From: an uncultured Sunxiuqinia sp.
GTDB lineage: Bacteria; Bacteroidota; Bacteroidia; Bacteroidales; Prolixibacteraceae
Length of the DNA: 64,000 nt
Direction of reading: 5' to 3'
NCBI RefSeq assembly: GCF_963678245.1
Contig: NZ_OY782776.1
Location: forward strand, 372,001-436,000
The notes beneath the pieces were generated by a model that saw only the letters and a program-made list of their open reading frames with translations, was not told the DNA's origin and did no database searches. The first letter of the stretch is position 1. The number at the start of each line of letters is the position of its first letter. The translations under genes and the position numbers were made by a program. This document shows positions 1-8,798 of this stretch, piece after piece.

Positions 1-1
1 T

Positions 2-814
2 AAAGCGCTTGAATCGAGTTATGATTGCTGGGCACTTTCCCGGATTTTAAGAATTACCGGAGACGATGCTCTTAGCGAAAAATATCGGCAAAAAGCTATG
101 GAATACAAAAAGTATTGGTTAAAAGATTTTGCCGATTTAAGCCGGAATGACATTGACCGTATGCAGGCGCGTGGACTTTATCAGGGTACCATTTGGCAAT
201 ACCGCTGGTTTGTACCTTTTGATGTTGAGGGACTTAAAAAACTGGCAGGTGGCGAAGATGCTTTTCTGGAACAGCTCGATCAGTTCTTTGACGAAAACAA
301 TTACAACCATGCCAATCAGCCCGATTTGCAGGTTCCCGGTTTGTACAATGCCACAAGCCAACCTTGGAAATCACAAAAACTTTTCAGGGATTTATTGCTT
401 GATACCGTTGTTCAGTGCTATTTTAATAACAACAGCAAAGGTATTGATCCGTATGTTGGGCGCATTTACAAAAACCAACCTCGTGCCTATTTGCGCACCA
501 TGGACGATGATGCGGGTACAATGTCTTCGTGGTTTGTTTTGCGGAGTGTCGGGTTATCGGCCGCCAATGTTGGTGAGCCGATTTATTACCTTACAGCACC
601 TATTTTCAAGGCGGTTAAATTAAATTGGGGAAATGGTAAAACTTTTACGATTAAAGTTGAGAATTACAATAAGGATCATTTCTATATAAAAAGTGTTGAA
701 CTGAATGGCGAAGCTCTAACCCGAAACTGGTTAACCCATCGGGAGATCGTGTCGGGGGGCGAATTGATAATCGAAACATCAGAAGTGCCAAATAAATCAT
801 GGGGAGTGGAATAA
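2..814 (+). CDS. GH92 family protein, C-terminal part (left edge cut)
   Basis: The reading frame is open to the left edge, so the true start lies outside the window; the first in-frame ATG (position 98) is internal. The protein aligns by eye with the GH92 gene that follows. It has HANQPDLQVPGLYN and QPWKSQ (family: HGNEP...YLYNYAGQPWKTQ), MDDDAGTMSSW (family: the Asp pair that acts as base with Ca2+) and a terminal PNKSWG. GH92 enzymes are Ca2+-dependent inverting exo-alpha-mannosidases. At the site of the general acid the neighbour reads TEGNSWHY and this protein reads YQGTIWQY, so Glu is replaced by Gln (codon 182-184). Such enzymes can favour substrates needing no acid help, such as mannosyl-phosphate diesters. 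The family call is firm; the activity is uncertain. Confidence 0.85.
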   Translation, partial: KALESSYDCWALSRILRITGDDALSEKYRQKAMEYKKYWLKDFADLSRNDIDRMQARGLYQGTIWQYRWFVPFDVEGLKKLAGGEDAFLEQLDQFFDENNYNHANQPDLQVPGLYNATSQPWKSQKLFRDLLLDTVVQCYFNNNSKGIDPYVGRIYKNQPRAYLRTMDDDAGTMSSWFVLRSVGLSAANVGEPIYYLTAPIFKAVKLNWGNGKTFTIKVENYNKDHFYIKSVELNGEALTRNWLTHREIVSGGELIIETSEVPNKSWGVE

Positions 815-850
815 CTTTCAGAATAGTTTTTTTAGAATTAGGTTTTAAAA

Positions 851-3184
851 ATGATACTCAAAAAATATAAAATGGGAAGAATATTATTCGTACAAAATGT
901 ATTACGGCTTAGCAGAGCAATCTTGCTATTATTATTGACTTGTTTAACATTAACAAGCGTTTCTGGTCAGGATGGAGGTTTGATAGAGCATGTCAATCCT
1001 CTAATGGGAACAGATTCTAATTCAAAATTATCTAATGGAAACACTTATCCTGCCATTGCTTTGCCTTGGGGAATGAATTTTTGGACGCCTCAAACCAACA
1101 AGATGGGACATGGTTGGGTTTATGGTTACGACGATATCAAAATTCAGGGATTTAAACAAACTCATCAACCCAGTCCGTGGATTAATGATTACGGTCAGTT
1201 TTCTCTTTTCCCCTTAACGGGCGATTTGAAAATTGCCGGAGAAGAACGCGCAAGTTGGTTTTCGCACAAAGCGGAAACGGCTAAGCCTAACTTTTATAAA
1301 GTGTATTTGGCAGACTACGATGTGACGACAGAGATTACTCCTACCGAACGTGCAGCAATGTTTCGTTTTACCTTTCCTGAAAATGAGCAGTCGTATGTTT
1401 TGGTCGATGCTTTCGACCGTGGTTCCTACGTGAAAATTATTCCTTCAGAAAATAAAATTATCGGATATACTACTCGTAACAGCGGGGGAGTGCCCGAGAA
1501 TTTTAAAAACTACTTTGTGATTGTTTTTGATAAAAGTTTTACTAAAAGTAATGTTTGGAGTAAAGACCATATTATTGAAGGGAAAACGGAGTTGGAGGAT
1601 GACCATGTGGGAGCTGCACTTCAATTTAAAACTAGAAGAGGGGAGCAAATTCATGCTTGGGTAGCTTCTTCTTTTATTAGTTACGAACAGGCTGAGCGAA
1701 ATTTACAAGAATTGGGAACTGATTCTTTTGATCAGGTAAAATCTAAAGGGGCAGATATTTGGAATAAAGAACTCTCGCGTATTACAGTTGAAGGTGGTTC
1801 GGCTGATCAAATAGAAACTTTTTACTCCTGTCTGTACCGTGTATTGCTTTTCCCTCGTAAGTTTTACGAATATGATGAGAATGGAGATGTTGTCCATTAC
1901 AGCCCATATAATGGGAAAGTACTACCGGGTTATATGTTTACTGATAACGGTTTCTGGGATACCTTTCGGGCAGTATTTCCTTTTTTTAACTTAATGTATC
2001 CATCACTGAATGAAAAGATACAGGAAGGTTTAGCCAATACGTATAAAGAAAGTGGATTTTTACCGGAATGGGCGAGTCCCGGTCACCGAAATTGTATGAT
2101 TGGTTCAAATTCAGCTACGATAATTGCTGATGCTTATTTGAAAGGAGGACGTGGTTACGATACCGAGACACTATGGGAGGCTGTTGTGAAAAATTCAGAA
2201 AACGAAGGTCCATTGCATTCGGTGGGCCGATATGGCGTTGACTATTACAATAAATTGGGATATGTTCCATACAATGTTGGTATTAACGAAAATGTTGCCC
2301 GTACTTTGGAGTATGCGTTTGCAGATTTTTGTATTTACAAGTTTGGAAAAGAACTTGGGAAACCGGAAAGAGAGATTGAGATTTTTGCTGAGCGAGCCAT
2401 GAATTATAAAAACGTTTTTGACAAAGAAAACAAATTAATGCGTGGTAAAAATGAAGATGGGACTTTTCAAAGTCCATTCAGCCCGTTTAAATGGGGCGAT
2501 GCTTTTACAGAAGGAAACAGCTGGCATTATACATGGTCTGTTTTTCATGATATGCAAGGGTTGATTGATTTAATGGGCGGAGAGAAGGAATTTGTTAATA
2601 TGTTGGATTCCGTTTTTGTGGTGCCTCCGGTTTTCGATGAATCATATTATGGGCGCGTTATTCATGAAATAAGGGAGATGCAAGTTATGAATATGGGTAA
2701 CTATGCACATGGAAACCAGCCAATTCAACACATGATTTATTTGTATAATTATGCGGGTCAACCCTGGAAAACACAACGCAGGGTTCGAGAAGTTATGGAT
2801 CGCTTATATACACCCCAAGCGGATGGTTATTGTGGCGATGAAGATAATGGACAAACGTCGGCATGGTATGTTTTTAGTGCCATGGGATTTTATCCGGTAT
2901 GCCCCGGTACTGATGAGTATATAATAGGATCACCCTTGTTCAAATCCGTAAATATTGAACTGGAAAATGGCAACCAAATAAGTATAAATGCAGATCGTAA
3001 TTCAATGGCTAATAGATACATTGTTAAAATGGATATGAACGGGGAAGGATATACTAAGAATTACCTGTCACATGAAGATCTGATGAAAGGGGCAGAAATC
3101 AACTTCCAAATGGGCGCGATACCGAATAAAAAGAGGGGGGTAAAGAAAAAAGATTATCCGTATTCATTTTCCAATGAGAAATAA
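851..3184 (+). CDS. GH92 family alpha-mannosidase, exported
   Basis: A 777-residue protein, the usual length for GH92. A hydrophobic signal segment lies at about residues 19-38. An alternative start at Met10 would give a more usual signal peptide. Visible family motifs are TEGNSWHY with the probable general acid Glu554, HGNQPIQHMIYLYNYAGQPW, and GDEDNGQTSAW with the base/Ca2+ pair Asp663 and Asp665, followed by SAMGFYPVCPG. All the expected catalytic residues are present, unlike the preceding GH92 gene. It should remove terminal alpha-mannose in the periplasm or at the outer membrane; linkage specificity cannot be told. It sits 36 bp after the first GH92 gene and 140 bp before the metallophosphoesterase gene, so the three may be co-transcribed. 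Confidence 0.93.
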   Translation: MILKKYKMGRILFVQNVLRLSRAILLLLLTCLTLTSVSGQDGGLIEHVNPLMGTDSNSKLSNGNTYPAIALPWGMNFWTPQTNKMGHGWVYGYDDIKIQGFKQTHQPSPWINDYGQFSLFPLTGDLKIAGEERASWFSHKAETAKPNFYKVYLADYDVTTEITPTERAAMFRFTFPENEQSYVLVDAFDRGSYVKIIPSENKIIGYTTRNSGGVPENFKNYFVIVFDKSFTKSNVWSKDHIIEGKTELEDDHVGAALQFKTRRGEQIHAWVASSFISYEQAERNLQELGTDSFDQVKSKGADIWNKELSRITVEGGSADQIETFYSCLYRVLLFPRKFYEYDENGDVVHYSPYNGKVLPGYMFTDNGFWDTFRAVFPFFNLMYPSLNEKIQEGLANTYKESGFLPEWASPGHRNCMIGSNSATIIADAYLKGGRGYDTETLWEAVVKNSENEGPLHSVGRYGVDYYNKLGYVPYNVGINENVARTLEYAFADFCIYKFGKELGKPEREIEIFAERAMNYKNVFDKENKLMRGKNEDGTFQSPFSPFKWGDAFTEGNSWHYTWSVFHDMQGLIDLMGGEKEFVNMLDSVFVVPPVFDESYYGRVIHEIREMQVMNMGNYAHGNQPIQHMIYLYNYAGQPWKTQRRVREVMDRLYTPQADGYCGDEDNGQTSAWYVFSAMGFYPVCPGTDEYIIGSPLFKSVNIELENGNQISINADRNSMANRYIVKMDMNGEGYTKNYLSHEDLMKGAEINFQMGAIPNKKRGVKKKDYPYSFSNEK

Positions 3185-3324
3185 ATAGAATCTAATGATG
3201 ATTTAAAATCGTTAAAAAGGGAATATTTAATTGATAGGATTCAATTCAGGTAAAATGAGGTTCATTTTGCTGTCCTACTTTGTAAACAGGTAACTATTGA
3301 TTCACGAACAAAAAAACAAATGAT

Positions 3325-4374
3325 ATGGAAAGAAGAGCTTTTCTAAAAAACTCAGCATTTGCCGGAGCTTTAGGGGTAATTACAACGAATGTTGCCGCCG
3401 ATAACTTATCTGTAAAACAACCAGAGAACGAAATCTCTTCGATTTCAGAATTGTCGTTCAACAAAGAGGGCAAGTTTAAAATACTACAGTTAACCGATAC
3501 GCACTATATTGCGGGAAATCCAAAATCGAAAAGGGCATTAAACAACGTCAATCAAATGTTGGATTTAGAAAAACCAGATTTAGTTATCCATACAGGCGAT
3601 GTAATCTTCGGCAAACCTGCAGAACGTTCATTGCACGAAATTCTGTCGCCAATTTCAGAACGTAAAATCCCTTTTGCAGTAACGCTGGGAAATCACGATG
3701 AGGAATTTGATAAAACTCGCGATGAAATGGCTGAAATAATAAGCAGTATGCCCTACAATATCAATAAAAACATAAAAGGGATTACTGGATCAACGAATTG
3801 TATTCTTTCACTTAATTCTTCGAAAGAGGAGAAAACGGAATGGGTATTTTATCTTTTCGATACCAATCGCAAATCAACAATAGATGACATAGGAGGATAC
3901 GGATACATTAATTTCGACCAAATAGCATGGTATCGACAACAAAGCCAGAATTTCACAAAGATGAATGGAGGCGAGCCCATTCCGTCACTGGCTTTTTTTC
4001 ATATTCCGATAATTGAATACAAAACAGCGGCATGCGATGATCGAACTTTTTTAAGGGGCATAAGGGGTGAAAAAGTTTGTTCTCCCAAAGTAAACTCCGG
4101 AGTATTTGTATCGATGAAAGAGATGGGCGACATAAAAGCCATAAGTGTTGGACACGACCATGATTGTGATTATGCTGCTTACTGGAATAATATGTTCTTA
4201 ATGTACGGGCGTTTCAGCGGATGCGATACCGTTTATAACAACATAAAACCCAATGGGGCCCGAGTTTTTGAATTAACAGAAGGAAAAGACACATTTCGTT
4301 CGTGGATTCGTTTGTTTGGTGGAGAAATTATTCAGGTTCTGCAATATCCGAACGACTTTATAAAGAAAAAGTAA
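3325..4374 (+). CDS. Calcineurin-like metallophosphoesterase with Tat-type signal
   Basis: A 349-residue phosphoesterase of the calcineurin/purple acid phosphatase superfamily. The metal-binding motifs appear in order: Asp58-x-His60 (LTDTH), Gly91-Asp92 (HTGD), Gly122-Asn-His-Asp125 (LGNHDE), the FFHIP His and GHDHD. The N-terminus MERRAFLKNSAFAGALG matches a twin-arginine signal (RR-x-FLK followed by a short hydrophobic stretch), so I infer export in folded form. It follows two GH92 genes, one of which lacks the usual general acid. Together they could remove phosphate and mannose from a phosphomannan, but the substrate is not shown by sequence. No enzyme-specific motif separates a phosphatase from a phosphodiesterase. 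Confidence 0.88.
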   Translation: MERRAFLKNSAFAGALGVITTNVAADNLSVKQPENEISSISELSFNKEGKFKILQLTDTHYIAGNPKSKRALNNVNQMLDLEKPDLVIHTGDVIFGKPAERSLHEILSPISERKIPFAVTLGNHDEEFDKTRDEMAEIISSMPYNINKNIKGITGSTNCILSLNSSKEEKTEWVFYLFDTNRKSTIDDIGGYGYINFDQIAWYRQQSQNFTKMNGGEPIPSLAFFHIPIIEYKTAACDDRTFLRGIRGEKVCSPKVNSGVFVSMKEMGDIKAISVGHDHDCDYAAYWNNMFLMYGRFSGCDTVYNNIKPNGARVFELTEGKDTFRSWIRLFGGEIIQVLQYPNDFIKKK

Positions 4375-4782
4375 GATTAATTATCCCCTTAGCGATCTCT
4401 CTGATTTATTGATGCTCTTTTTCACCCGGAAAACTTAGGAAGCGTTGAAAGGTTCAATTAACGAACAGACAATCTGATAATTCCTTTGAGCTTGATTGTT
4501 GGACTTTGGAAGAGGTGAATTTCATCAGTGCTGTATCCACTTTGAAATCATCAGACTTTTTTCCCTAATCCCTTTGAGGAAACAATCTATTTCGGAATCT
4601 AGTATTTTGCTTTATTCCATGAATGGCAAACTTATTGGCAATAAAAAGAATTCAAACAACCCCAGCTGAAACTTGGGGTTGTTTGAAGAGTGAAGCCTAC
4701 AAAACTATTAAATCTGATAATTTTTCTGGTAATAGATTAAGTCAAAAAAAATGAGTTGATTGATGGTGTATAGAAAGGGGTA
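4375..4782. other. Convergent intergenic region
   Basis: This 408-bp gap lies between two convergent genes. I see no supported gene in it on either strand. Its one clear structure is the perfect hairpin at 4651-4687, annotated separately. Confidence 0.7.
4651..4687 (-). terminator. Rho-independent-type terminator ending PUL A
   Basis: A perfect 14-bp inverted repeat (arm TTCAAACAACCCCA, 9-nt loop) lies 95 bp beyond the stop codon of the minus-strand GH-A-like gene. Read on the minus strand it is followed by TTCTTTTTATT, a T-rich tail that fits a terminator for that gene. On the plus strand there is no T tail, so it probably stops only minus-strand transcripts efficiently. Confidence 0.75.
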
Positions 4783-6258
4783 TTATTTGTACTGAACAAT
4801 CAAAAATTGAGGGGTTTCTGAAAGCTTTAGATTTATTGTTGTTTCATTTACATCAGCGTTTACTTTGTCTCCGTTTTCATCTTTGTTTTTGGGAAAAACA
4901 GAATAGGCAGATGTCGGCTTAATTTTTAAATCGAGCTGATAAGCAGAAGTTGCGCCTGTATCATTGCTGGAGTTAGTTTCTCTGGTCCAGAGCACATAAA
5001 TCTTCTCTGACTTATTTGAGTTTTCAAATTCGAAGCAATAGTTTTCATTGACGCCGGATTTTTCAGCGTAGGAAATCACCTTTTTAAAAACCGCCGAACC
5101 GAGAATATTTTGTACTAGTATCTGGTAATAGAACGATGGTTTTCGTTTATGAGCCATTTGCTTGTCAAAGAAGTAACCACTTGATGCATATTGGTTGATG
5201 TCATGGCTGTTACTGTCAGAGGCCATAAACATAAATGCTTTTTCAAACCCCATTTTTAATAAAATAAAATAGGAGCGAAGCAGATAATTGGCTTGCTGTT
5301 CAAAATCAGCATAGGTATACGAATGTTGTTTGTTTTCGTCTATGTAGGTATCCCAGCCAAACTCTGTCATCCAAAAAGGCATTCCGGGAATCGTTCTGTC
5401 TCTCCATTTTAAAAGAGGTGTGAGATCTTTTTCAAAGCCGTAAATTTCATTTTCCGGAGAATATGCATCGGTTTCGTCTTTACAATACATATGAATATTA
5501 ATAACATCAAAGGGTATTTTACTATTGGAACTGTCCAATATTTTTTGAAGGTACACGGTGTCTGTTTTTGCAAGCCCGGCGAGTACGTGTTGTGCATTCG
5601 GGTCCACTGATTTTATGCCAAGCAGAGGGTGTTTCTGACTTGTGTCAATTCCGGTGCCGTCGTGAACGGCGTTGCAGTATTTTGCATAGTCTTCTGCTTT
5701 CCATCGAGGATTATACCACCAATAGTCTGGTTCATTATCATCTTCATAGTAGGTAATGTAATTGAGGCCACTAAGTTTATCCGCTGTTTTTAATAGTGAT
5801 GAATCAATTTTTTGAGATCCATAACGAGCGACCAGTTGGCTAACAAACTCAATTCTTTCGAGGTAGTCAGAAGCTTGGGATCCGTCCCCTGAACTGTTTG
5901 GAATATGATCTTCCTTACCAATCCATTTTGGCAAGTCTAAAACATCGACAAGAACACTCACTCCCAACTCATTACATTTTTCGATGAATTTTGTGTGGTG
6001 TGGCCAATTTTTTCCCTTTTGGTCCTGTGTGAAATCGTCCCATTTGAAATAGTCATTTGTACTTTCATAGTGAGCCCAATTGTGGTACTCCCGAATCCAT
6101 TTCACACATTTGGACAGGTCTTCAAGGTAGTCTTGATCGTAGGATGCTACGTTGGTGTTTGCTCCCATAAACTCAGACATTGTAATAGGTTTTGTTTTCT
6201 GAGCCTGGGAAAGATTTACTGATAAATATGTAAAAAATATTAAGAGGAAAAATTTCAT
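4783..6258 (-). CDS. Clan GH-A-like glycoside hydrolase (paralogue 1 of 4)
   Basis: A 491-residue secreted enzyme with a signal peptide ending near SQAQ (residue 20). The fold looks like an (alpha/beta)8 barrel of clan GH-A. Probable acid/base Glu176 is in DDNEPDYWW and probable nucleophile Glu299 is in WMTEFGWDT. The C-terminal 90 residues look like a small beta-sandwich (VLWTRETNSSNDTGAT). It is very similar to the two GH-A-like genes of PUL C and more distantly to the one in PUL B. I cannot assign a numbered family; GH39- or GH5-like relatives are possible. It is the only enzyme of PUL A and follows a hairpin after the transport genes. With no lipobox and no sorting domain, it is probably periplasmic. 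Confidence 0.8.
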   Translation of the reverse strand: MKFFLLIFFTYLSVNLSQAQKTKPITMSEFMGANTNVASYDQDYLEDLSKCVKWIREYHNWAHYESTNDYFKWDDFTQDQKGKNWPHHTKFIEKCNELGVSVLVDVLDLPKWIGKEDHIPNSSGDGSQASDYLERIEFVSQLVARYGSQKIDSSLLKTADKLSGLNYITYYEDDNEPDYWWYNPRWKAEDYAKYCNAVHDGTGIDTSQKHPLLGIKSVDPNAQHVLAGLAKTDTVYLQKILDSSNSKIPFDVINIHMYCKDETDAYSPENEIYGFEKDLTPLLKWRDRTIPGMPFWMTEFGWDTYIDENKQHSYTYADFEQQANYLLRSYFILLKMGFEKAFMFMASDSNSHDINQYASSGYFFDKQMAHKRKPSFYYQILVQNILGSAVFKKVISYAEKSGVNENYCFEFENSNKSEKIYVLWTRETNSSNDTGATSAYQLDLKIKPTSAYSVFPKNKDENGDKVNADVNETTINLKLSETPQFLIVQYK

Positions 6259-6298
6259 GATTTTTTTAGTATAGGTTGGTGAATCTATAAATTAAATA

Positions 6299-6329
6299 TT
6301 GATCCGCTATGATTCCCATAGCGGATCAA
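6299..6329 (-). terminator. Perfect hairpin between transport genes and enzyme gene, PUL A
   Basis: A 13-bp perfect stem (arm TTGATCCGCTATG) has a 5-nt loop. It lies after the small lipoprotein gene and 41 bp before the start of the GH-A-like gene on the minus strand. The following minus-strand sequence is AT-rich but has no long T run, so partial termination or a processing/stability role is more likely than full termination. Equivalent hairpins lie after SusD in PULs B and C. Confidence 0.6.
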
Positions 6330-6452
6330 TCTAACGACTTTTATCTAAGTTAATTAACAGTCGTTTCTAACAAGAGAATTATGGACATTACGGGTTTTTT
6401 ACCTATTCTCTATTTTAATACTTTTCGATGCTGGTGTTTGCGTCCAAACGTC

Positions 6453-7037
6453 CTAAAGATTCAGTATTTCAGTGTGTATGACAACTACTGTTGTTTGATA
6501 ATCTTCGTTCACTTCAGCATCAGAACTGGAAATGTGTATTGCTATGGCAACTACCTCATCAGGAATACTTAATAGGTAATTTAAATCAATTTCCAGATTG
6601 AATTTTGCTAATTCACTTCCGTCTTCAACAACTACCGACGATGGAATTGTGTATTTATCCGAAGGTAAAATTATTGTGGAAGTTGAAATAACAGCTTCTT
6701 GAATTAGGTTATTAACTGTATCGTTCTGAACGGTAAGATCAACATTAATGTCGGCTTTCCTTTCGTATCCTGAACGATAGACTCCAAGAGGAACGATAAA
6801 TTTTCCATTTGCTTCATCAACAACAAAACGGGTTGCGTATCCCGGTGTTGGAACGTATTCGGGATTTTCCGGAAGTTTGTCGATAGTATAAATACCATGC
6901 ACTGCGGTTGGCATATATAGCAATTGATTCGGATAGTCAGCATCGGTTATTTCCTGGTATTCGCAGGATGTAGCAATTACCAATATTCCCAAAATGAATG
7001 CCAGTAGCTTAATTTTATTATTTATATTCTTTTTCAT
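6453..7037 (-). CDS. BT_3987-like (DUF1735-type) surface lipoprotein
   Basis: A 194-residue lipoprotein with lipobox IATSC (Cys25). The sequence (FIVPLGVYRSGYERKADINVDLTVQND, then a beta-rich region ending AIHISSSDAEVNEDYQTTVVVI) resembles the BT_3987-like/DUF1735 Ig-like domain that often follows SusD in PULs. Such proteins are thought to be surface glycan-binding partners of the SusCD complex. Here the protein is one domain with no catalytic module. It starts 21 bp after the second SusD gene and is the last gene before a hairpin. The family call rests on motif feel and context. Confidence 0.7.
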   Translation of the reverse strand: MKKNINNKIKLLAFILGILVIATSCEYQEITDADYPNQLLYMPTAVHGIYTIDKLPENPEYVPTPGYATRFVVDEANGKFIVPLGVYRSGYERKADINVDLTVQNDTVNNLIQEAVISTSTIILPSDKYTIPSSVVVEDGSELAKFNLEIDLNYLLSIPDEVVAIAIHISSSDAEVNEDYQTTVVVIHTEILNL

Positions 7038-7058
7038 TTTAATATCATTTTACGGTTA

Positions 7059-8774
7059 CTACCACAATGGGTTTTGTGACCAGTTAGGCATTTTTAATAA
7101 TTCTTGACGAGAAATAGGGTAGAAGTACATTTTAGGTTCGAATACCCTGTTTTCTACAGTTATAACTGAGTAGGTAAAATCTCCTGATTCCGACTTTGTA
7201 ATTTGAGTTCCCTTAAGGGGTGCATTAAGTGCTGATGTTGCCGTCATCCATCTGCGCAAATCCCAAACACGATGACCCTCAAATGCCAGCTCGACCATTC
7301 TTTCGTGCCTGATTACGTCACGCATTTCATCTTGTGTTAAACCATCAGCAACCGGAGGCATATTTACACCTTGTCTTTGTCTTATCTGATCAAGGTAGAA
7401 CTTTATGTCAGCGTTGCCCGGATCATATTCATTCAATGCTTCAGTATACCACAGGTAAACGTCGGCCAGGCGAATTAAACTCCAGCTATGAATGCTGGAA
7501 GTTCCGGTTAGCAGGTTGATGTTCTCATCCAGGAATTTCTTCAGGTAGTAACCGGTTTTCGTGGCCAGATTTTTCCCTTTTCCGTCGCGACCGTCTTCCC
7601 AAATTTCCATGGTGCGTCCCTTGTAGCTTGAATTATTTACGATAACATTCGCAGACAATCGTGGATCTCTATTTGCATATGGATTTGCAGCATGATCCGG
7701 ATTGTTCCAGTCGAAAGGAACAGCAGTTGTCTCGTCAACTTTTACCTCATACGCATCAACGATGTTTTGAGAAGGGGCATTTCCACTTTTTCCTAGGTCA
7801 AAACCAATAGACCAACAGGCTTTTTCAAAACTATTGCTGGCACCGTATCTTCTTACTAAAATATGTTCGGGACTTTGGAAAGATTGTCCTGTGATAAACA
7901 GGTTTCTGTAATTGTCAGCCAAAGCATACCCGGTACCCTCAAGATCGATAACGGCCTTAGCAGCATCCGCAGCATCCTTCCATTTTGTATTTCTATCTCC
8001 TGACACTGAAATTAATTCAGGACTTGAAAAACCGGAAGCCCAGGAAGGATTGTTCCAAAGTTCTGATGCAGCAAAAAGTAGTACTTTTGCTTTTAAGGCA
8101 AGTGCAGCACCTTTTGTAATTCTGCCTAAGTCTGTATCTTCATATTTGGCTGGTAATTGAGCAGCTGATGCATCACATTCAGAACTAATGAAATTAATAC
8201 ACTCTTGCAATGAACTGCGTTGAATGTTGCCATATTCATCACCCATTACCATGGATTGTGTAACTATAGGAACGCCACCGTATCTTTTGATCAATTGAAA
8301 ATAATAGTAGGCTCTTAAAAATCGACCTTCATACTTCCAACGTTCAATTTCAAGTGAGCGGGTTCTGTAAATTTCCTGTTGGTCAGGAGCTGGATCAAGC
8401 CGGTAAATCTCTAAATCAATCTCATCTGAGTTTTCCAGAAACAAATTTACATTACGAATTGCCTTAAAATATTTAGCCCAAACATCCCCTGGATTTGAAA
8501 TTTCATTCCAACTTCCTATATTAAAATCTTGAATGGATGATGTTTCAAGTGTGTGTTCAGCTTCATCGCCTGCAGAGGCAATTAATGCACCATCAATTTC
8601 GAAAAATCCATCAGGCAGATCAGTATAAAGTGCAGCAGCACGAGCTCCGCTATAAGAATACTGAGTATTTACTTCTTCCTCGCTAATGTTTGTTATAATC
8701 TCCCTGTCAAGGTCTTCACAACTGTTTAGTAAGAAGATCAAGAATATTCCAAGTATATAAATTATATTTTTCAT
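7059..8774 (-). CDS. SusD/RagB outer-membrane lipoprotein (second pair of PUL A)
   Basis: A 571-residue SusD-like glycan-binding lipoprotein (lipobox LLNSC, Cys19). Typical SusD features are YEGRFLRAYYYFQLIKRYGGVPIV, TKGAALALKAKVLLFAASELWNNP, the C-terminal RHERMVELAFEGHRVWDLRRW, and YFYPISRQELLKMPNWSQNPLW at the very end. It caps the SusC barrel encoded 24 bp upstream and delivers oligosaccharides to it. It is the partner of the shorter, STN-less SusC. It differs clearly from the first SusD of this PUL, so the two pairs probably bind different ligands or oligosaccharide lengths. Confidence 0.95.
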   Translation of the reverse strand: MKNIIYILGIFLIFLLNSCEDLDREIITNISEEEVNTQYSYSGARAAALYTDLPDGFFEIDGALIASAGDEAEHTLETSSIQDFNIGSWNEISNPGDVWAKYFKAIRNVNLFLENSDEIDLEIYRLDPAPDQQEIYRTRSLEIERWKYEGRFLRAYYYFQLIKRYGGVPIVTQSMVMGDEYGNIQRSSLQECINFISSECDASAAQLPAKYEDTDLGRITKGAALALKAKVLLFAASELWNNPSWASGFSSPELISVSGDRNTKWKDAADAAKAVIDLEGTGYALADNYRNLFITGQSFQSPEHILVRRYGASNSFEKACWSIGFDLGKSGNAPSQNIVDAYEVKVDETTAVPFDWNNPDHAANPYANRDPRLSANVIVNNSSYKGRTMEIWEDGRDGKGKNLATKTGYYLKKFLDENINLLTGTSSIHSWSLIRLADVYLWYTEALNEYDPGNADIKFYLDQIRQRQGVNMPPVADGLTQDEMRDVIRHERMVELAFEGHRVWDLRRWMTATSALNAPLKGTQITKSESGDFTYSVITVENRVFEPKMYFYPISRQELLKMPNWSQNPLW

Positions 8775-8798
8775 TCTTAAAGTTTTATTTGATGTGAA

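Noticed and set aside
3240-3324. Promoter with TACTTTG before the phosphoesterase gene
   Set aside because: It is one base short of the Bacteroidota TAnnTTTG box and lacks a properly spaced TTG upstream. I found no better promoter match elsewhere, so none is annotated.
4375-4782. A hidden small gene in the convergent gap
   Set aside because: No frame has coding-like composition with a start; only the terminator hairpin is convincing.
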